A stretch of 34,577 nt of DNA from Nitrospira sp. CR1.2. Lineage in GTDB: Bacteria; Nitrospirota; Nitrospiria; Nitrospirales; Nitrospiraceae. A program made the translations under genes and the position numbers. Location of the stretch: NCBI GenBank assembly GCA_014055495.1, contig WIAG01000038.1, forward strand, positions 1 to 34,577, given 5' to 3'. Of the stretch, positions 1 through 8,486 are shown piece after piece (position 1 is the first letter of the stretch; each line of letters starts with the position of its first letter). The notes under the pieces are model-generated. The model ran no database searches and was not told where the DNA came from. It worked only from the letters and a program-made list of their open reading frames with translations.

Positions 1-337
1 CTCCACCGCCGTTGCCGCCGCCACCACCCCCGCCCCCAGGGAGCGTTAAGGCTGCAATGTTCAGGTACTCGTAGGGATTGCCCCAGGGATCGACCATCTC
101 CCCGGCGCCGGCTTGGGCCAAGCTGTTCGGAAGGGCGTCATAGGCAGCTTCGTACGAATCGATCACCCGCTCGATGTAGCGTACCTCCGCGATCGCTCGC
201 GCCACTCGCGCCTTATCGAGAAAGCCCAGATAGTTGGGAATCGCCAGACCCGCCAACGCCCCGACGATCGCCACGGCGATCATCAATTCGATGATGGTAA
301 ATCCCTGCTGGCGACGATCGAACGGAACGTGAGCCAT
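1..337 (-). CDS. Type II/IV pseudopilin, GspG/PilA-like (partial, C terminus off the window)
   Basis: The protein starts with a 12-residue leader ending in QQG, followed directly by FTIIELMIAVAIVG. This is the class III prepilin pattern: cleavage after Gly12, methylated Phe13 and the conserved Glu at +5 of the mature protein. A hydrophobic helix follows to about residue 36. Further on there is DPWGNPYEY, typical of GspG-type major pseudopilins, then a glycine-rich stretch running into the window edge, so the C terminus is missing. Prepilins of this family are processed at the inner membrane and assembled into type II secretion pseudopili or type IV pili. The ATG has a TAGGAT ribosome site about 4 bases upstream and lies 7 bases after the preceding HAMP gene, so they are probably co-transcribed. 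GspG and PilA cannot be separated without the rest of the gene. Confidence 0.85.
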   Translation of the reverse strand, partial: MAHVPFDRRQQGFTIIELMIAVAIVGALAGLAIPNYLGFLDKARVARAIAEVRYIERVIDSYEAAYDALPNSLAQAGAGEMVDPWGNPYEYLNIAALTLPGGGGGGGGNGGG

Positions 338-344
338 AACGATC

Positions 345-980
345 CTAGAATCCAGCGGCAGTGGGCAACGTCGCGGGTCTCGCCTCAGCCGGCTTGCTGT
401 TCGTCTGGAACGGCTCCATCGCCTGCGTCAGCCGTTCGACGGTCGTGCGCAATCGATCGGCCTCCTGCTCCACCTCGCGCAACGCCCCGCGCGCGGCGGC
501 GGCCTTCAGCCGTTCCAATTGCGGGGCCATATCGGCATGGTACGCCTCGATCCGGCCGATCTTGTCACGCAAGGCGTTTACCATCTCTCCCAGACATTGG
601 GCTTCGACATGCAGATAGTCGCTCTTGCGAATCGACGTGCGCACGGTCAAATCCCCCTCCGCCACGGACTGAAAAATCCGGCGAAAACGATAGAGCGGAC
701 CCGCGATGCGATGCGAGAAAAACACGCCATGCACGATCAGCAGGAGGGAAACGACGAACACCACCGGCCAAAACCGGCTGTGCAGCAATTCGAACTGATC
801 GGCCACCCGTTGAGCTTCGATGGTGGAAAGCGGCAGGTGATTGAGCTCCAGCATCAAGGGCACAAAGAGCGCCCCCGCGACAGCCGCGATGACGACCACC
901 ACGTAACAGAAACTCAGCCCCAGGAAGCGTGGCTGAACCGTATCCCACAGGAAATGCCGACGGAATCGTGGCCGGCTCAT
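345..980 (-). CDS. Membrane protein with two TM segments and a HAMP domain
   Basis: About 211 residues. There is one TM helix near residues 20-45 (LSFCYVVVVIAAVAGALFVP), a short periplasmic part, and a second TM helix near 70-92 (FWPVVFVVSLLLIVHGVFF). A HAMP linker follows (RIAGPLYRFRRIFQSVAEGD, then LTVRTSIRKSDYL), and the protein ends in a predicted coiled coil with several Leu/Arg/Glu heptads and a Pro-rich tail. No kinase, cyclase or methyl-accepting output domain is present, so it is a truncated receptor-like protein rather than a full signal transducer. I chose the ATG at 980 because it overlaps the stop of the upstream lipoprotein gene as ATGA, which suggests translational coupling; an ATG at 1004 is also possible. 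Its place before a pseudopilin suggests a role near the pilus or secretion machine, but that is inference. Confidence 0.75.
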   Translation of the reverse strand: MSRPRFRRHFLWDTVQPRFLGLSFCYVVVVIAAVAGALFVPLMLELNHLPLSTIEAQRVADQFELLHSRFWPVVFVVSLLLIVHGVFFSHRIAGPLYRFRRIFQSVAEGDLTVRTSIRKSDYLHVEAQCLGEMVNALRDKIGRIEAYHADMAPQLERLKAAAARGALREVEQEADRLRTTVERLTQAMEPFQTNSKPAEARPATLPTAAGF

Positions 981-1369
981 GTGCTGGTCGCCTTTTTTGT
1001 CCATGTAAGATGATCCTGATTCTTGAAGGTGATCCGCCCGCCTCCGGCCGGATCGTAAAAGAAGGCCAATTGAAACTTGGCCTGAGCGGCATCCTGATAC
1101 GACAGGACGAACAGGGTTTTGCCGCCATCACGGCTTTCGTCGACCTTCGTAATCACATAGCCGTCCGCCGCCACGGCGCTGGTACCAAAACCGATCCGGC
1201 CCTGACCGATAAACATATGCTGGTCGGCATACCCTTCGGTGTGCGTTTCCCACACCCCGACGAGATACGCCGGGGCCTGATCCGGCTCCGGTGTGCAGGC
1301 CGAACACCACCACAACAGCAACAGACAGCTCACCGCTCTCATCGACCGCACGACATACCTCTTGGCCAT
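977..1369 (-). CDS. Predicted lipoprotein of unknown function
   Basis: About 130 residues from the ATG at 1369. The N terminus has a basic start (MAKRYVVRSMRAVS), a hydrophobic core (LLLLWW) and a probable lipobox CSAC, so it should be lipid-anchored after signal peptidase II cleavage. The mature part (VGVWETHTEGYADQHMFIGQ) is a small predicted beta-rich domain with a later Lys/Phe-rich strand (AKFQLAFFYDP). I do not recognise the family. An alternative start is the ATG at 1342, which keeps the signal. The gene overlaps the following HAMP gene by ATGA and is the first of a run that continues into a pseudopilin gene. Confidence 0.7.
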   Translation of the reverse strand: MAKRYVVRSMRAVSCLLLLWWCSACTPEPDQAPAYLVGVWETHTEGYADQHMFIGQGRIGFGTSAVAADGYVITKVDESRDGGKTLFVLSYQDAAQAKFQLAFFYDPAGGGRITFKNQDHLTWTKKATST

Positions 1370-1400
1370 GATGGTTGGGGATCGCCTCACTAACAGAAGA

Positions 1401-1430
1401 TCAGTATGTCGCACTTCCGGAGGAATTCAA
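1401..1430 (-). promoter_or_regulatory. Predicted sigma70-like promoter of the lipoprotein-HAMP-pilin run
   Basis: On the minus strand TTGAAT (1425-1430) and TACTGA (1401-1406) are separated by 18 bases, about 30 bases before the ATG at 1369. The match to -35 and -10 consensus is moderate. This is a prediction by inspection only. Confidence 0.35.
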
Positions 1431-1526
1431 TTTCTTTACACATTCCTACTAACGGAGGGCTCGGCCGGAACGCAGGATCGAGCGGACGACAGAGAGCGGC
1501 AGCCGGAACAGGACGACCGGCGCCGA

Positions 1527-2960
1527 CTATTCGCTTTGGATCGGGATATAGAGCAGGCTGCCCTGCCTGTTGATGAGCAGGAGCGCGAGGTCTGTGGAGC
1601 GAAGCGGCTCAGCGAGCCGCTGAAATGTGCTGAAGGTGGGGACGGGTTGTCGATTGAGTTCCAGGATCAGATCGCCGGGCTGAAGGCCCGACACTTCTGC
1701 CAGGCTGCCGTCTTCGATGTCCGTCACCACCAGGCCGCTGTTGGCAGGAAGATCCATCTGCCGCGCCAGCGCCGGCGTGATTTCATCGACGATCACGCCG
1801 GACAGCGGATGCGCCGTGGGGCCGGCCGTCTCGGCAGTCTGCGCTTTGCGTTGCCGTTCACGCGGCGCTTCCTGCACCGTCAATTCGGCCTGCACCAAAC
1901 GGGCATCCCGCAGGAGTTCGACCCGGTGTTTGCTGCCGATGGCCGCCGCCGCCATGAGATTCCGCAGATGGCCGCTGTCCATGACATCGCGCCCGTCGAA
2001 CCGCACCACGACGTCGCCGCGCTTCAGCCCAGCCCGTTCGGCTGACCCCTTGGCCTGCAGGTCGGTGATGATCGCTCCCTTGACATCGGGCAGGTGAAAA
2101 ATCTTGGCCAACAACGGGGTCACATCCTGGGTGGAGGCGCCGAGAAATCCACGCACGACGCGGCCCGTCTTAATGAGGCTCTGCATGGCGGTCCTGGCCA
2201 TGTTGCTTGGAATCGCGAAACCAACCCCCACGCTGCCGCCAGTGGGGCTGGCAATGGCCGTGTTGATGCCGACCAACTCACCGTTCGTGTTCACCAACGC
2301 GCCGCCCGAATTGCCGGGATTGATCGGCGCATCGGTTTGAATGAAATCTTCCACATCGGCGACGCCTACATCGGCTCGCCCGACTGCGCTCACGATGCCG
2401 AACGTGACCGTGCGGCTCAAGCCTAGCGGATTCCCGATGGCCAGGACAAAATCACCGACGGCGAGCGCGCTGGAATCGCCCCAAGCCGCCGTGGGGAGAC
2501 CGTTGGCATTGATTTTCACCACGGCCACATCCGTCTTCGGATCGGTCGCCACGACCCGGCCTTTGAACTGCCGTCGATCGGCCAGGATCACTTCGACATC
2601 CACTGCATCAGCCACCACGTGGTTGTTCGTGATGATGTAGCCGTCCGACGACACAATCACCCCGGAGCCCTGGCCGTATTGGCGGCGGGGCGGCACATCT
2701 TTAAACATGCCGAAGGGTAGGCCTTCATCGCTGAACGCTTGATCGTGCACCATGACCGTGGACGCAATACTGACGACGGCAGGAAGCACCTTGGCGGCGG
2801 TGGCCCGCACCTGTGCCTGTAAATCACCGGTCGTGCTGACCTTCGACGGTCGTGGCGCCGGCAGATCGGCAGCCGAGGCAGGCAGCATCGCCGCGACTCC
2901 GAACGAGACGCCGAGCAGGCCGGCCGCGAACAGGCAGGAATGGGATCGACTCATCGACAT
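1527..2960 (-). CDS. Periplasmic serine protease of the DegP/HtrA (Do) family
   Basis: 477 residues, a normal length for Do-type proteases with two PDZ domains. There is a signal peptide ending near residue 30 (AAMLPASA|ADL). The trypsin-like domain carries the catalytic triad: His114 in TNNHVVADAV, Asp144 in DPKTDVAVV and Ser218 in NPGNSGGAL. PDZ1 lies at about 275-360 (GFLGASTQDV, AGLKRGDVVV) and PDZ2 at about 385-470 (SGLVVTDIEDGSLAEVSGLQPGD). These enzymes degrade or refold damaged envelope proteins. The ATG at 2960 has a GAGGAGGG ribosome site 8 bases upstream. The gene lies 68 bases after the copper ATPase, so co-transcription with DsbA-like and ATPase genes is likely and would pair metal efflux with protein repair. 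Which of DegP, DegQ or MucD it is closest to cannot be said. Confidence 0.95.
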   Translation of the reverse strand: MSMSRSHSCLFAAGLLGVSFGVAAMLPASAADLPAPRPSKVSTTGDLQAQVRATAAKVLPAVVSIASTVMVHDQAFSDEGLPFGMFKDVPPRRQYGQGSGVIVSSDGYIITNNHVVADAVDVEVILADRRQFKGRVVATDPKTDVAVVKINANGLPTAAWGDSSALAVGDFVLAIGNPLGLSRTVTFGIVSAVGRADVGVADVEDFIQTDAPINPGNSGGALVNTNGELVGINTAIASPTGGSVGVGFAIPSNMARTAMQSLIKTGRVVRGFLGASTQDVTPLLAKIFHLPDVKGAIITDLQAKGSAERAGLKRGDVVVRFDGRDVMDSGHLRNLMAAAAIGSKHRVELLRDARLVQAELTVQEAPRERQRKAQTAETAGPTAHPLSGVIVDEITPALARQMDLPANSGLVVTDIEDGSLAEVSGLQPGDLILELNRQPVPTFSTFQRLAEPLRSTDLALLLINRQGSLLYIPIQSE

Positions 2961-3028
2961 CGCACGAACCCTCCTCGCACACGACAGGCCTCAGCCTATC
3001 ATGCGGCAGGGAATTGCACCCTCAGAAC

Positions 3029-5923
3029 TCATAAATCGGTATGCCGCAGGCGTAACGCGTTCGAAATCACGGACAGCGAACTGCAGGTCATGGCCGCACT
3101 AGCCATCATCGGGCTGAGGAGAAGCCCGAACACCGGATAGAAGAGCCCGGCTGCGACCGGGACACCGATACTATTGTAGACAAACGCGAAGAAAAGATTC
3201 TGACGGATGTTTCGCATGGTCGCCTTGCTCAACCGATAGGCCCGGACGATCCCCCGCAAATCGCCTTTCACGAGGGTGACTCCGGCATGCTCCATGGCCA
3301 CGTCGGTTCCGGTACCCATGGCGATCCCGACATCCGCCTGCGCCAGGGCCGGCGCATCGTTGATGCCGTCCCCCGCCATGGCCACGACCTGGCCCTGCCG
3401 CTGAAACTCTTGCACGATCCGGCTCTTGTCGTCCGGTTTCACGCCGGCCCTGACCTCATCCAATCCCAGCTCCTTGGCCACCGCCTGCGCTGTCACGGCA
3501 TGGTCCCCGGTCACCATCACCAGGCGAATGCCTTCCTGCCGCAACAAGCGGAGCGCCTCCGGGGTGGAACGCTTGATCGGGTCGGCCACGCCCAGCAATC
3601 CGATCGCACGGCCCTCCACGGCGACCAACATGACGGTCTGCCCAGTCTGCCGCATCAACTCGGCCTTGGCGTCGAGGTCGGCAAGCGCGGTCTCATCGCC
3701 GACCTTCAGTTCCCGCAGCCAATCGATCGTACCCACCGCAACCCGCTTCGTCCCGACGGTCGCCATGACACCTTTTCCCGCTTTCGACGTAAACCCGGTC
3801 GCCGTCTCCACGGTGATCCCTCGGGCTTCGGCCCCGCTGACAATCGCATTCGCCACCGGATGCTCGCTCCCCCGTTCGACCGACGCGGCCAATCGCAGCA
3901 GATCCGTTTCAGACCAGGGCGACACTGCACTCACCACCCGCAACTTCGGCTTGCCTTCCGTCAACGTCCCGGTCTTGTCGAACACCAGCGTGGTGACCTT
4001 TTCGATCGTCTCCAGTGCCTCGGCCTTTTTGAACAACACCCCAGCCGACGCACCGCGCCCGGTCCCCACCATGATGGACATGGGCGTGGCTAACCCGAGG
4101 GCACAAGGGCAGGCGATGATCAAGACCGCCACGGCATTCAACAGGGCATGGGCAAGACGGGGCTCCGGTCCTAGCCAGGCCCAGAGCAATCCGGTGACAA
4201 TCGCCACCCCGACGACGGTCGGAACAAAGTACCCGGCCACCACATCGGCGGTGCGCTGGATGGGCGCGCGACTACGTTGCGCGTCGGCCACCATTTGGAC
4301 GATGTGGGACAACAGCGTATCCGCTCCCACCCGATCCACCCGCATCACCACGCCGCCCGATCCGTTGATGGTGCCGCCGGTGACCCGCTCCCCGGCAAAC
4401 TTTTCGACCGGCATGGATTCGCCGGTAATCATGGACTCGTCGATCGACGTGGTGCCTTCGAGAATGACTCCATCCACCGGCACCCGTTCACCCGGACGCA
4501 CCCGCAGCCGATGACCGACCTGCACCTGCTCCAGCGGCACATCCTCTTCATGGCCGCCGTCACGCACCAGCCGCGCAGTCTTCGGCGCCAAGCCGAGCAG
4601 CGCCCTGATCGCGCCGGTCGTGCGACTCCTCGCCCGCAATTCCATGACTTGGCCTAGGAGGACCAACACGGTAATCACTGCCGCCGCTTCGAAATACACC
4701 GGCACCGCCCCGCTCTCAAGATGGAACGATGACGGGATCCACGACGGGAGTAACGTGGCGATCACGCTGTAGAGATAGGCTGTGCCGGTGCCGATCGCGA
4801 TCAACGTAAACATGTTCGGACTGCGGTGCACGATGGACGCCCAACCGCGCTGAAAAAACGGCCATCCGGCCCAGAGCACCACCGGCGTGCTGAGCAGAAA
4901 CTGCACCCAGGCCGATTGGGTATCCGACAGGAGATGTTGCATCGGATGGCCGGGAAGCACATGCGACATGGCCAGCAGGAACACGATGGCCGCCGGGACC
5001 AATCCGACCCAGAACCGCCGGGCCATATCGACCAACTCCGGATTCAGTTCCTCCTCAACGGTCACCGTCCGCGCTTCCAGCGCCATCCCGCATGTCGGAC
5101 AGGCGCCAGGCTCCGCTTGCACGATCTCCTGGTGCATCGGGCACACATATTCCGTCTTGGTCGGCAGCGGTTGTACCGAATCCGCCTCCAACGCCATGCC
5201 GCATTTCGGACAAGGGACCGGCTTATCCTCCAACACTTCGGGACACATCGGGCAGACATACTTGGTTCCCGGAGGGGCCGGCGTGGCGGACATCGCGTCT
5301 TTGGCGGCGCCCGGCGACAGGTAGCGCGGTGGGTCGGCGCGAAATTTCGTGAGGCACCCTTGGCAGCAGAAATAATAACTCGTGCCTTGGTGGGCGAAGG
5401 AGCCCGCCGCTGTGGCCGGATCCACCGTCATCCCACAGACGGGATCGATCACCCCAGTAGCGGCGTGAGGTGGAGGTGCCGAGACCATCATGGGAAGCGC
5501 TTTCCCTCCGAACTGACGCGGGGGTTTCAGCTCGGGCACGGCTGCAGCCCGAGACAGGTACCGGGCGGGATCGGCGCGGAACTTGGTGAGACACCCTTGG
5601 CAACAAAAATAGTAGGTCTTCTGCTCATGGGTGTGCGATCCGGCCGCCGTGGCCGGCTGGACGGTCATCCCACAGACCGGATCACGCTCCCCGCCGGTGG
5701 CCGGCTGTTCCGGCATCGCCTGCATCATCGGCAGCGAGCGGCGGCCGGTTGGTTGAACCACGGCACCGGCGAGGGCAGCCTTCGTCATGTACTGAGTCGG
5801 CCGGGCGCGAAACCGGTCGAGACAGTGACGGCTGCAGAAATAGTAGGTCTCGCCTTCATGTTCTGCATGCCCCGCCGCCCGGTCCGGCTCCACCGTCATG
5901 CCGCAGACTGGATCAACAGCCAT
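3029..5923 (-). CDS. copA: Cu+/Ag+ exporting P1B-type ATPase with three YHS and two heavy-metal-binding domains
   Basis: 964 residues from the ATG at 5923. The N terminus has three YHS domains, each starting DPVCGMTV and followed by a Tyr-Tyr-Phe-Cys motif (about residues 4-46, 81-123 and 160-203). Two zinc-ribbon-like heavy-metal-binding domains follow (YVCPMCPEV...CPKCGMALE at 222-249; YVCPMHQEI...CPTCGMALE at 258-286). No classical HMA domain (GMxCxxC) is present. The ATPase core has TGES (500-503), the transmembrane metal site CPC (605-607), phosphorylation motif DKTGT (649-653), SEHPVA (686-691) and GDGINDAPA. The last helices carry NSIG and MxxSS-type residues, the pattern of Cu+/Ag+ pumps (class IB-1). 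It should export monovalent copper or silver from the cytoplasm. The ribosome site is weak (GGGG). An in-frame GTG at 5980 adds 19 residues. It lies between a DsbA-like gene and a protease gene. Confidence 0.93.
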   Translation of the reverse strand: MAVDPVCGMTVEPDRAAGHAEHEGETYYFCSRHCLDRFRARPTQYMTKAALAGAVVQPTGRRSLPMMQAMPEQPATGGERDPVCGMTVQPATAAGSHTHEQKTYYFCCQGCLTKFRADPARYLSRAAAVPELKPPRQFGGKALPMMVSAPPPHAATGVIDPVCGMTVDPATAAGSFAHQGTSYYFCCQGCLTKFRADPPRYLSPGAAKDAMSATPAPPGTKYVCPMCPEVLEDKPVPCPKCGMALEADSVQPLPTKTEYVCPMHQEIVQAEPGACPTCGMALEARTVTVEEELNPELVDMARRFWVGLVPAAIVFLLAMSHVLPGHPMQHLLSDTQSAWVQFLLSTPVVLWAGWPFFQRGWASIVHRSPNMFTLIAIGTGTAYLYSVIATLLPSWIPSSFHLESGAVPVYFEAAAVITVLVLLGQVMELRARSRTTGAIRALLGLAPKTARLVRDGGHEEDVPLEQVQVGHRLRVRPGERVPVDGVILEGTTSIDESMITGESMPVEKFAGERVTGGTINGSGGVVMRVDRVGADTLLSHIVQMVADAQRSRAPIQRTADVVAGYFVPTVVGVAIVTGLLWAWLGPEPRLAHALLNAVAVLIIACPCALGLATPMSIMVGTGRGASAGVLFKKAEALETIEKVTTLVFDKTGTLTEGKPKLRVVSAVSPWSETDLLRLAASVERGSEHPVANAIVSGAEARGITVETATGFTSKAGKGVMATVGTKRVAVGTIDWLRELKVGDETALADLDAKAELMRQTGQTVMLVAVEGRAIGLLGVADPIKRSTPEALRLLRQEGIRLVMVTGDHAVTAQAVAKELGLDEVRAGVKPDDKSRIVQEFQRQGQVVAMAGDGINDAPALAQADVGIAMGTGTDVAMEHAGVTLVKGDLRGIVRAYRLSKATMRNIRQNLFFAFVYNSIGVPVAAGLFYPVFGLLLSPMMASAAMTCSSLSVISNALRLRHTDL

Positions 5924-5992
5924 GGACTTGTACCCCGCATCTCGTCGTTCGTATCTCGCTCCGGACGAAGGACGCTTCACGAGAGACGATGC

Positions 5993-6637
5993 TTACTTTT
6001 TGCTGTCTCCATCCAGAATGCTCTGGATGATCACCTTCAGGTTGTCCGGATCGATCTGTTCGACCTTGATGTTGCCGTCGAGCAACACCGTCGGAGTCTG
6101 CTGCACCTTGATGCGGTCGCCCCAGCGACGCCCATCCTCAAACGCCTTAGCTGGCTTGGCACTGGCCAGTCCTTCTTCGAACGCCGCCGGATTCAGTCCG
6201 ACCTCGCGAATCAGCACTTCCCGAATGGCCTTATCGATGATGCCGATCTTGTCTGTGTGGATCGTGCGGAACAACGCCCGCTTCATCTCATTGCCCTTGC
6301 CCATGGTCTTGGCCTGTTCATACATATCGAAGGCCGTCGGCAACTTGCCGGGAATGACCGGATATCCCACCATGACGGTTTCGATCTTATTCCCGAACTG
6401 CTTCTCGAGAATCGCCAACCCTTCCCCGTCGAACCGGTGGCAATGCGGGCAGTAGAAATCGGCGAACTCCACCAGCTGGACCTTTCCCGGTTTGTGCGTC
6501 GATTTTTCTTCGCTCAGGATTTGAAAGTTGCCTTTCAATTCCGGCTTCCCTGCCTGCGCGACGCCCGACAACCCGAGCCACATCATCGCCACCAGGCCCA
6601 TGAACAGACCGCCCAGCCACACAGGACGTTTCACCAT
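5993..6637 (-). CDS. DsbA-like periplasmic thiol:disulfide oxidoreductase
   Basis: 214 residues from the ATG at 6637, which has an AAGGAG ribosome site about 8 bases upstream. A signal peptide ends near residue 29 (GLSGVAQA|GKP). The thioredoxin fold carries CPHC (Cys63-Cys66) in EFADFYCPHCHRF, which is the DsbA active-site sequence, and a cis-Pro loop near the end (QQTPTVLLDG). The helical insertion between them matches DsbA. It should oxidise or shuffle disulfides of secreted proteins. The gene precedes the copper ATPase by 70 bases on the same strand, so it probably shares its transcript; disulfide handling is a known target of copper damage. It faces the Slp gene divergently. A DsbG or ScsC-like isomerase role is the main alternative. 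Confidence 0.88.
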   Translation of the reverse strand: MVKRPVWLGGLFMGLVAMMWLGLSGVAQAGKPELKGNFQILSEEKSTHKPGKVQLVEFADFYCPHCHRFDGEGLAILEKQFGNKIETVMVGYPVIPGKLPTAFDMYEQAKTMGKGNEMKRALFRTIHTDKIGIIDKAIREVLIREVGLNPAAFEEGLASAKPAKAFEDGRRWGDRIKVQQTPTVLLDGNIKVEQIDPDNLKVIIQSILDGDSKK

Positions 6638-6732
6638 ACGCTGCGCTCCTTTTTCCAACAGGACCCGTTTCGCAGACTCATCGCCGGAATACACTATGCC
6701 TACGATCTTCCACGTCTGTTATAATGCCAACG

Positions 6733-7284
6733 ATGCAGGGCAAACTTCTACAGGGGATCGGTATTTTCTTGTGTGCCGCGGTCCTGACGGCCTGCGCGAC
6801 CTCCGCAGACCAGCGTGAGTCGGCTGACGGCGGCCCCCCAACGCCACAGTTCTCTCACATCAAGGCGACGCCGGAATCCTTCAAGGGACAGACGCTCGTA
6901 CTCGGCGGACAAGTGCTGTCGGCCCGCCGCCTGAAGGACGGCACCCGTCTCGAAGTGCTCCAACTGCCGCTGAACAACGCCCAGCAACCGTCGCTGGATC
7001 TGATGAAATCCCAGGGTCGTTTCGTGGCGATTCAACGTGAGTTCCTGGACCCGGCTACGGTTCCTCCCGGTACTTTCATTACCGTCACCGGCGAACTCAC
7101 CGGCTCGGTCACCCTGCCGCTGGATGAAACGGATTACGTCTACCCGACGATCGACATCAAGAGCTTCCGTACCTGGATCCCCTCACAAGACTCGGATCAG
7201 TTCCGATACCGCCCCTATCCCTACTACGGCCCGTTCTGGCATCCCTACTGGGGACCGTACGGACGGTTCCCCTATTACTGGTAA
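6733..7284 (+). CDS. Slp-family outer-membrane lipoprotein
   Basis: About 183 residues; the only clear plus-strand gene. The start MQGKLLQGIGIFLCAAVLTAC is a lipoprotein signal with lipobox LTAC. The body matches the Slp (starvation lipoprotein) family: FSHIKATPESFKGQTLVLGG near the start, a strand set with TRLEVLQLPLN, a central AIQREFLDP, and FITVTGELTGSV. The C terminus is rich in Tyr, Trp and Pro (RPYPYYGPFWHPYWGPYGRF), which is typical of Slp homologues. It should sit in the inner leaflet of the outer membrane; its function is unknown. An ATG at 6724 is in frame, but TATAAT (6720-6725) overlaps it, and no ribosome site precedes either ATG, so I favour 6733. Divergent from the DsbA-like gene. 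Confidence 0.85.
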   Translation: MQGKLLQGIGIFLCAAVLTACATSADQRESADGGPPTPQFSHIKATPESFKGQTLVLGGQVLSARRLKDGTRLEVLQLPLNNAQQPSLDLMKSQGRFVAIQREFLDPATVPPGTFITVTGELTGSVTLPLDETDYVYPTIDIKSFRTWIPSQDSDQFRYRPYPYYGPFWHPYWGPYGRFPYYW

Positions 7285-7392
7285 CCGACCGGCCGCTGCC
7301 CCTCCACCGGCCGGTGCGCGGCCAATGCGAGAGCTGGAGGCGGTCGACCATGTGCCCGTCGAATCCCACGGCAGCCTGGCCCTGAACGACAA

Positions 7393-7422
7393 CGCCCCGT
7401 CCATCCGGAGATGAACGGGGCG
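7393..7422. terminator. Hairpin between convergent genes
   Basis: An 8-bp perfect stem (CGCCCCGT at 7393-7400 with ACGGGGCG at 7415-7422) encloses a 14-base loop. It sits between the plus-strand Slp gene and the minus-strand gene ending at 7449, so it could serve both. There is no clear T tract. Confidence 0.5.
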
Positions 7423-7448
7423 CCACCACAACCGACTCGATTCGGCTG

Positions 7449-7928
7449 TTACTTAATCATGATCAACTGACCACCGGGCTGCTTCGGGTTCAACTGATCC
7501 CGATAGCTCAGGGTGTTGCCTTGCGTGGCGTTGAACAGGTCGCTGGTCGGAATGCCGATGTACTTGGTCTCGCCGGGCTTGAGGACGACTTCCGCCTTCA
7601 GCACGAACGGAGAGGCCGCGTTGACCGGGTCCGTCATCTGGAACCCGCGATCCGTGGAGGTGTTGTTCGTCACCTTCAGCAAGACCGGCCGGCCGGGACG
7701 AATTTTGAAGTCGATCACGGTGGTCGGTGGGTACCAGGCCTTCAAGCCCCCCACTTCGACCGCGAACAATTGCGCATCTACTTCCAATTCCTTGAACGGT
7801 TGGCCGACCACCGAACCGGTCGCGAGGTCTCCCACTTCGACCCCGCCGGCCTGCAAGGCCCAGGCTCCGGTGGCACTCGACAACAGACTCAACGCACCGA
7901 GAAATAACACTGCACTCCTGCTCAACAT
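7449..7928 (-). CDS. Secreted cupredoxin-like beta-sandwich protein without copper ligands
   Basis: 159 residues with a signal peptide (MLSRSAVLFLGALSLLSSATGAWA|LQ). The mature protein has strands of cupredoxin type (VIDFKIRPGRPVLLKVTNNTSTDRG, then VVLKPGETKYIGIP) but no Cys and none of the Cys-His pattern that binds copper. It is therefore either a structural relative or a metal-independent partner. ATG at 7928 has AGGAGGT 5 bases upstream. It lies 19 bases after the gene 7947-8291 and should share its transcript, which starts from a copy of the tandem-repeat promoter at 8316-8379. The family assignment is by fold pattern only and is tentative. Confidence 0.65.
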   Translation of the reverse strand: MLSRSAVLFLGALSLLSSATGAWALQAGGVEVGDLATGSVVGQPFKELEVDAQLFAVEVGGLKAWYPPTTVIDFKIRPGRPVLLKVTNNTSTDRGFQMTDPVNAASPFVLKAEVVLKPGETKYIGIPTSDLFNATQGNTLSYRDQLNPKQPGGQLIMIK

Positions 7929-7946
7929 ACACGACCTCCTGTCAGG

Positions 7947-8291
7947 TTAAAGGGATGAGGACGAACGATGCTCCGGCGCCAGGCACGGAGGAAGACCAGT
8001 GCCTTCCAGCACCTGACCGCCGACAATGTGACCATCCATGATGAGAAATAACACTTTCATCCGCTTGGTATTCTCCGAAAATTTGCCGCTAGCCACCGCC
8101 AGCACTTCATGCGACCCGTCCGGCTGAGGATGATCGGCTTCGATCATCACGTAGTACGAATCGAATCCCTCAAATTCCCGATTGAACGCCTGCGCCCGCA
8201 ATAATCGCTCGAGCGTGTCGTCCGCCGCCCACCCCGTCGTACCATCGGCCAGCACCAGTACGTACAACAGGGCGATGAAGAGTTTTCGCAT
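7947..8291 (-). CDS. Small secreted protein of unknown function
   Basis: 114 residues with a signal peptide (MRKLFIALLYVLVLADGTTGWA|ADD). The mature part has FEGFDSYYVMIEADHPQPDG and a strand-rich middle (HEVLAVASGKF, RMKVLFLIMDGHIVGGQVL). One Cys lies near the end (LPPCLAPEH) and the C terminus is a run of serines. I do not recognise the family. ATG at 8291 has GGGAGGT about 5 bases upstream. It is the first gene after promoter copy 1, the only copy with three 10-bp repeats, and is followed 19 bases later by the cupredoxin-like gene, so the two probably act together in the periplasm. Confidence 0.7.
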   Translation of the reverse strand: MRKLFIALLYVLVLADGTTGWAADDTLERLLRAQAFNREFEGFDSYYVMIEADHPQPDGSHEVLAVASGKFSENTKRMKVLFLIMDGHIVGGQVLEGTGLPPCLAPEHRSSSSL

Positions 8292-8315
8292 GGGGCTACC
8301 TCCCTAGGGTGAGGA

Positions 8316-8379
8316 GTTATAGCCCCGGCAAGCCCGGCCGTCTACAGACGCCCGCTCATGGATGCCAACGGATGCTACA
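8316..8379 (-). promoter_or_regulatory. Tandem-repeat regulon promoter, copy 1 (three repeats)
   Basis: Minus strand: TGT, then 10-bp units AGCATCCGTT, GGCATCCATG and AGCGGGCGTC, two bases, -35 TAGACG (8339-8344), 17 bases, -10 TATAAC (8316-8321). The predicted transcription start is about 18 bases before the ATG at 8291. The operator spans 41 bp, exactly 10 more than the other six copies. Confidence 0.75.
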
Positions 8380-8486
8380 CGATCGACTAGGGTGAAGTCG
8401 ACAAGAAGAAGCACGCACGCTCGGGATCGATCCGGCCGGAGACGTCTCAATTGAGATGTAGCAGCAGCACGGGGGCGAAGGAGCGG

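Noticed and set aside
1-40. GC-rich run of CCGCC/CCACC units at the window start
   Set aside because: It encodes the glycine-rich C-terminal part of the pseudopilin and needs no other explanation.
4826-6724. Long plus-strand open frame of about 630 codons opposite the copper ATPase and DsbA-like genes
   Set aside because: It is rich in Arg, His and Pro and has no domain likeness, while the minus strand encodes two well-known families throughout. It is the shadow frame of GC-rich coding DNA.
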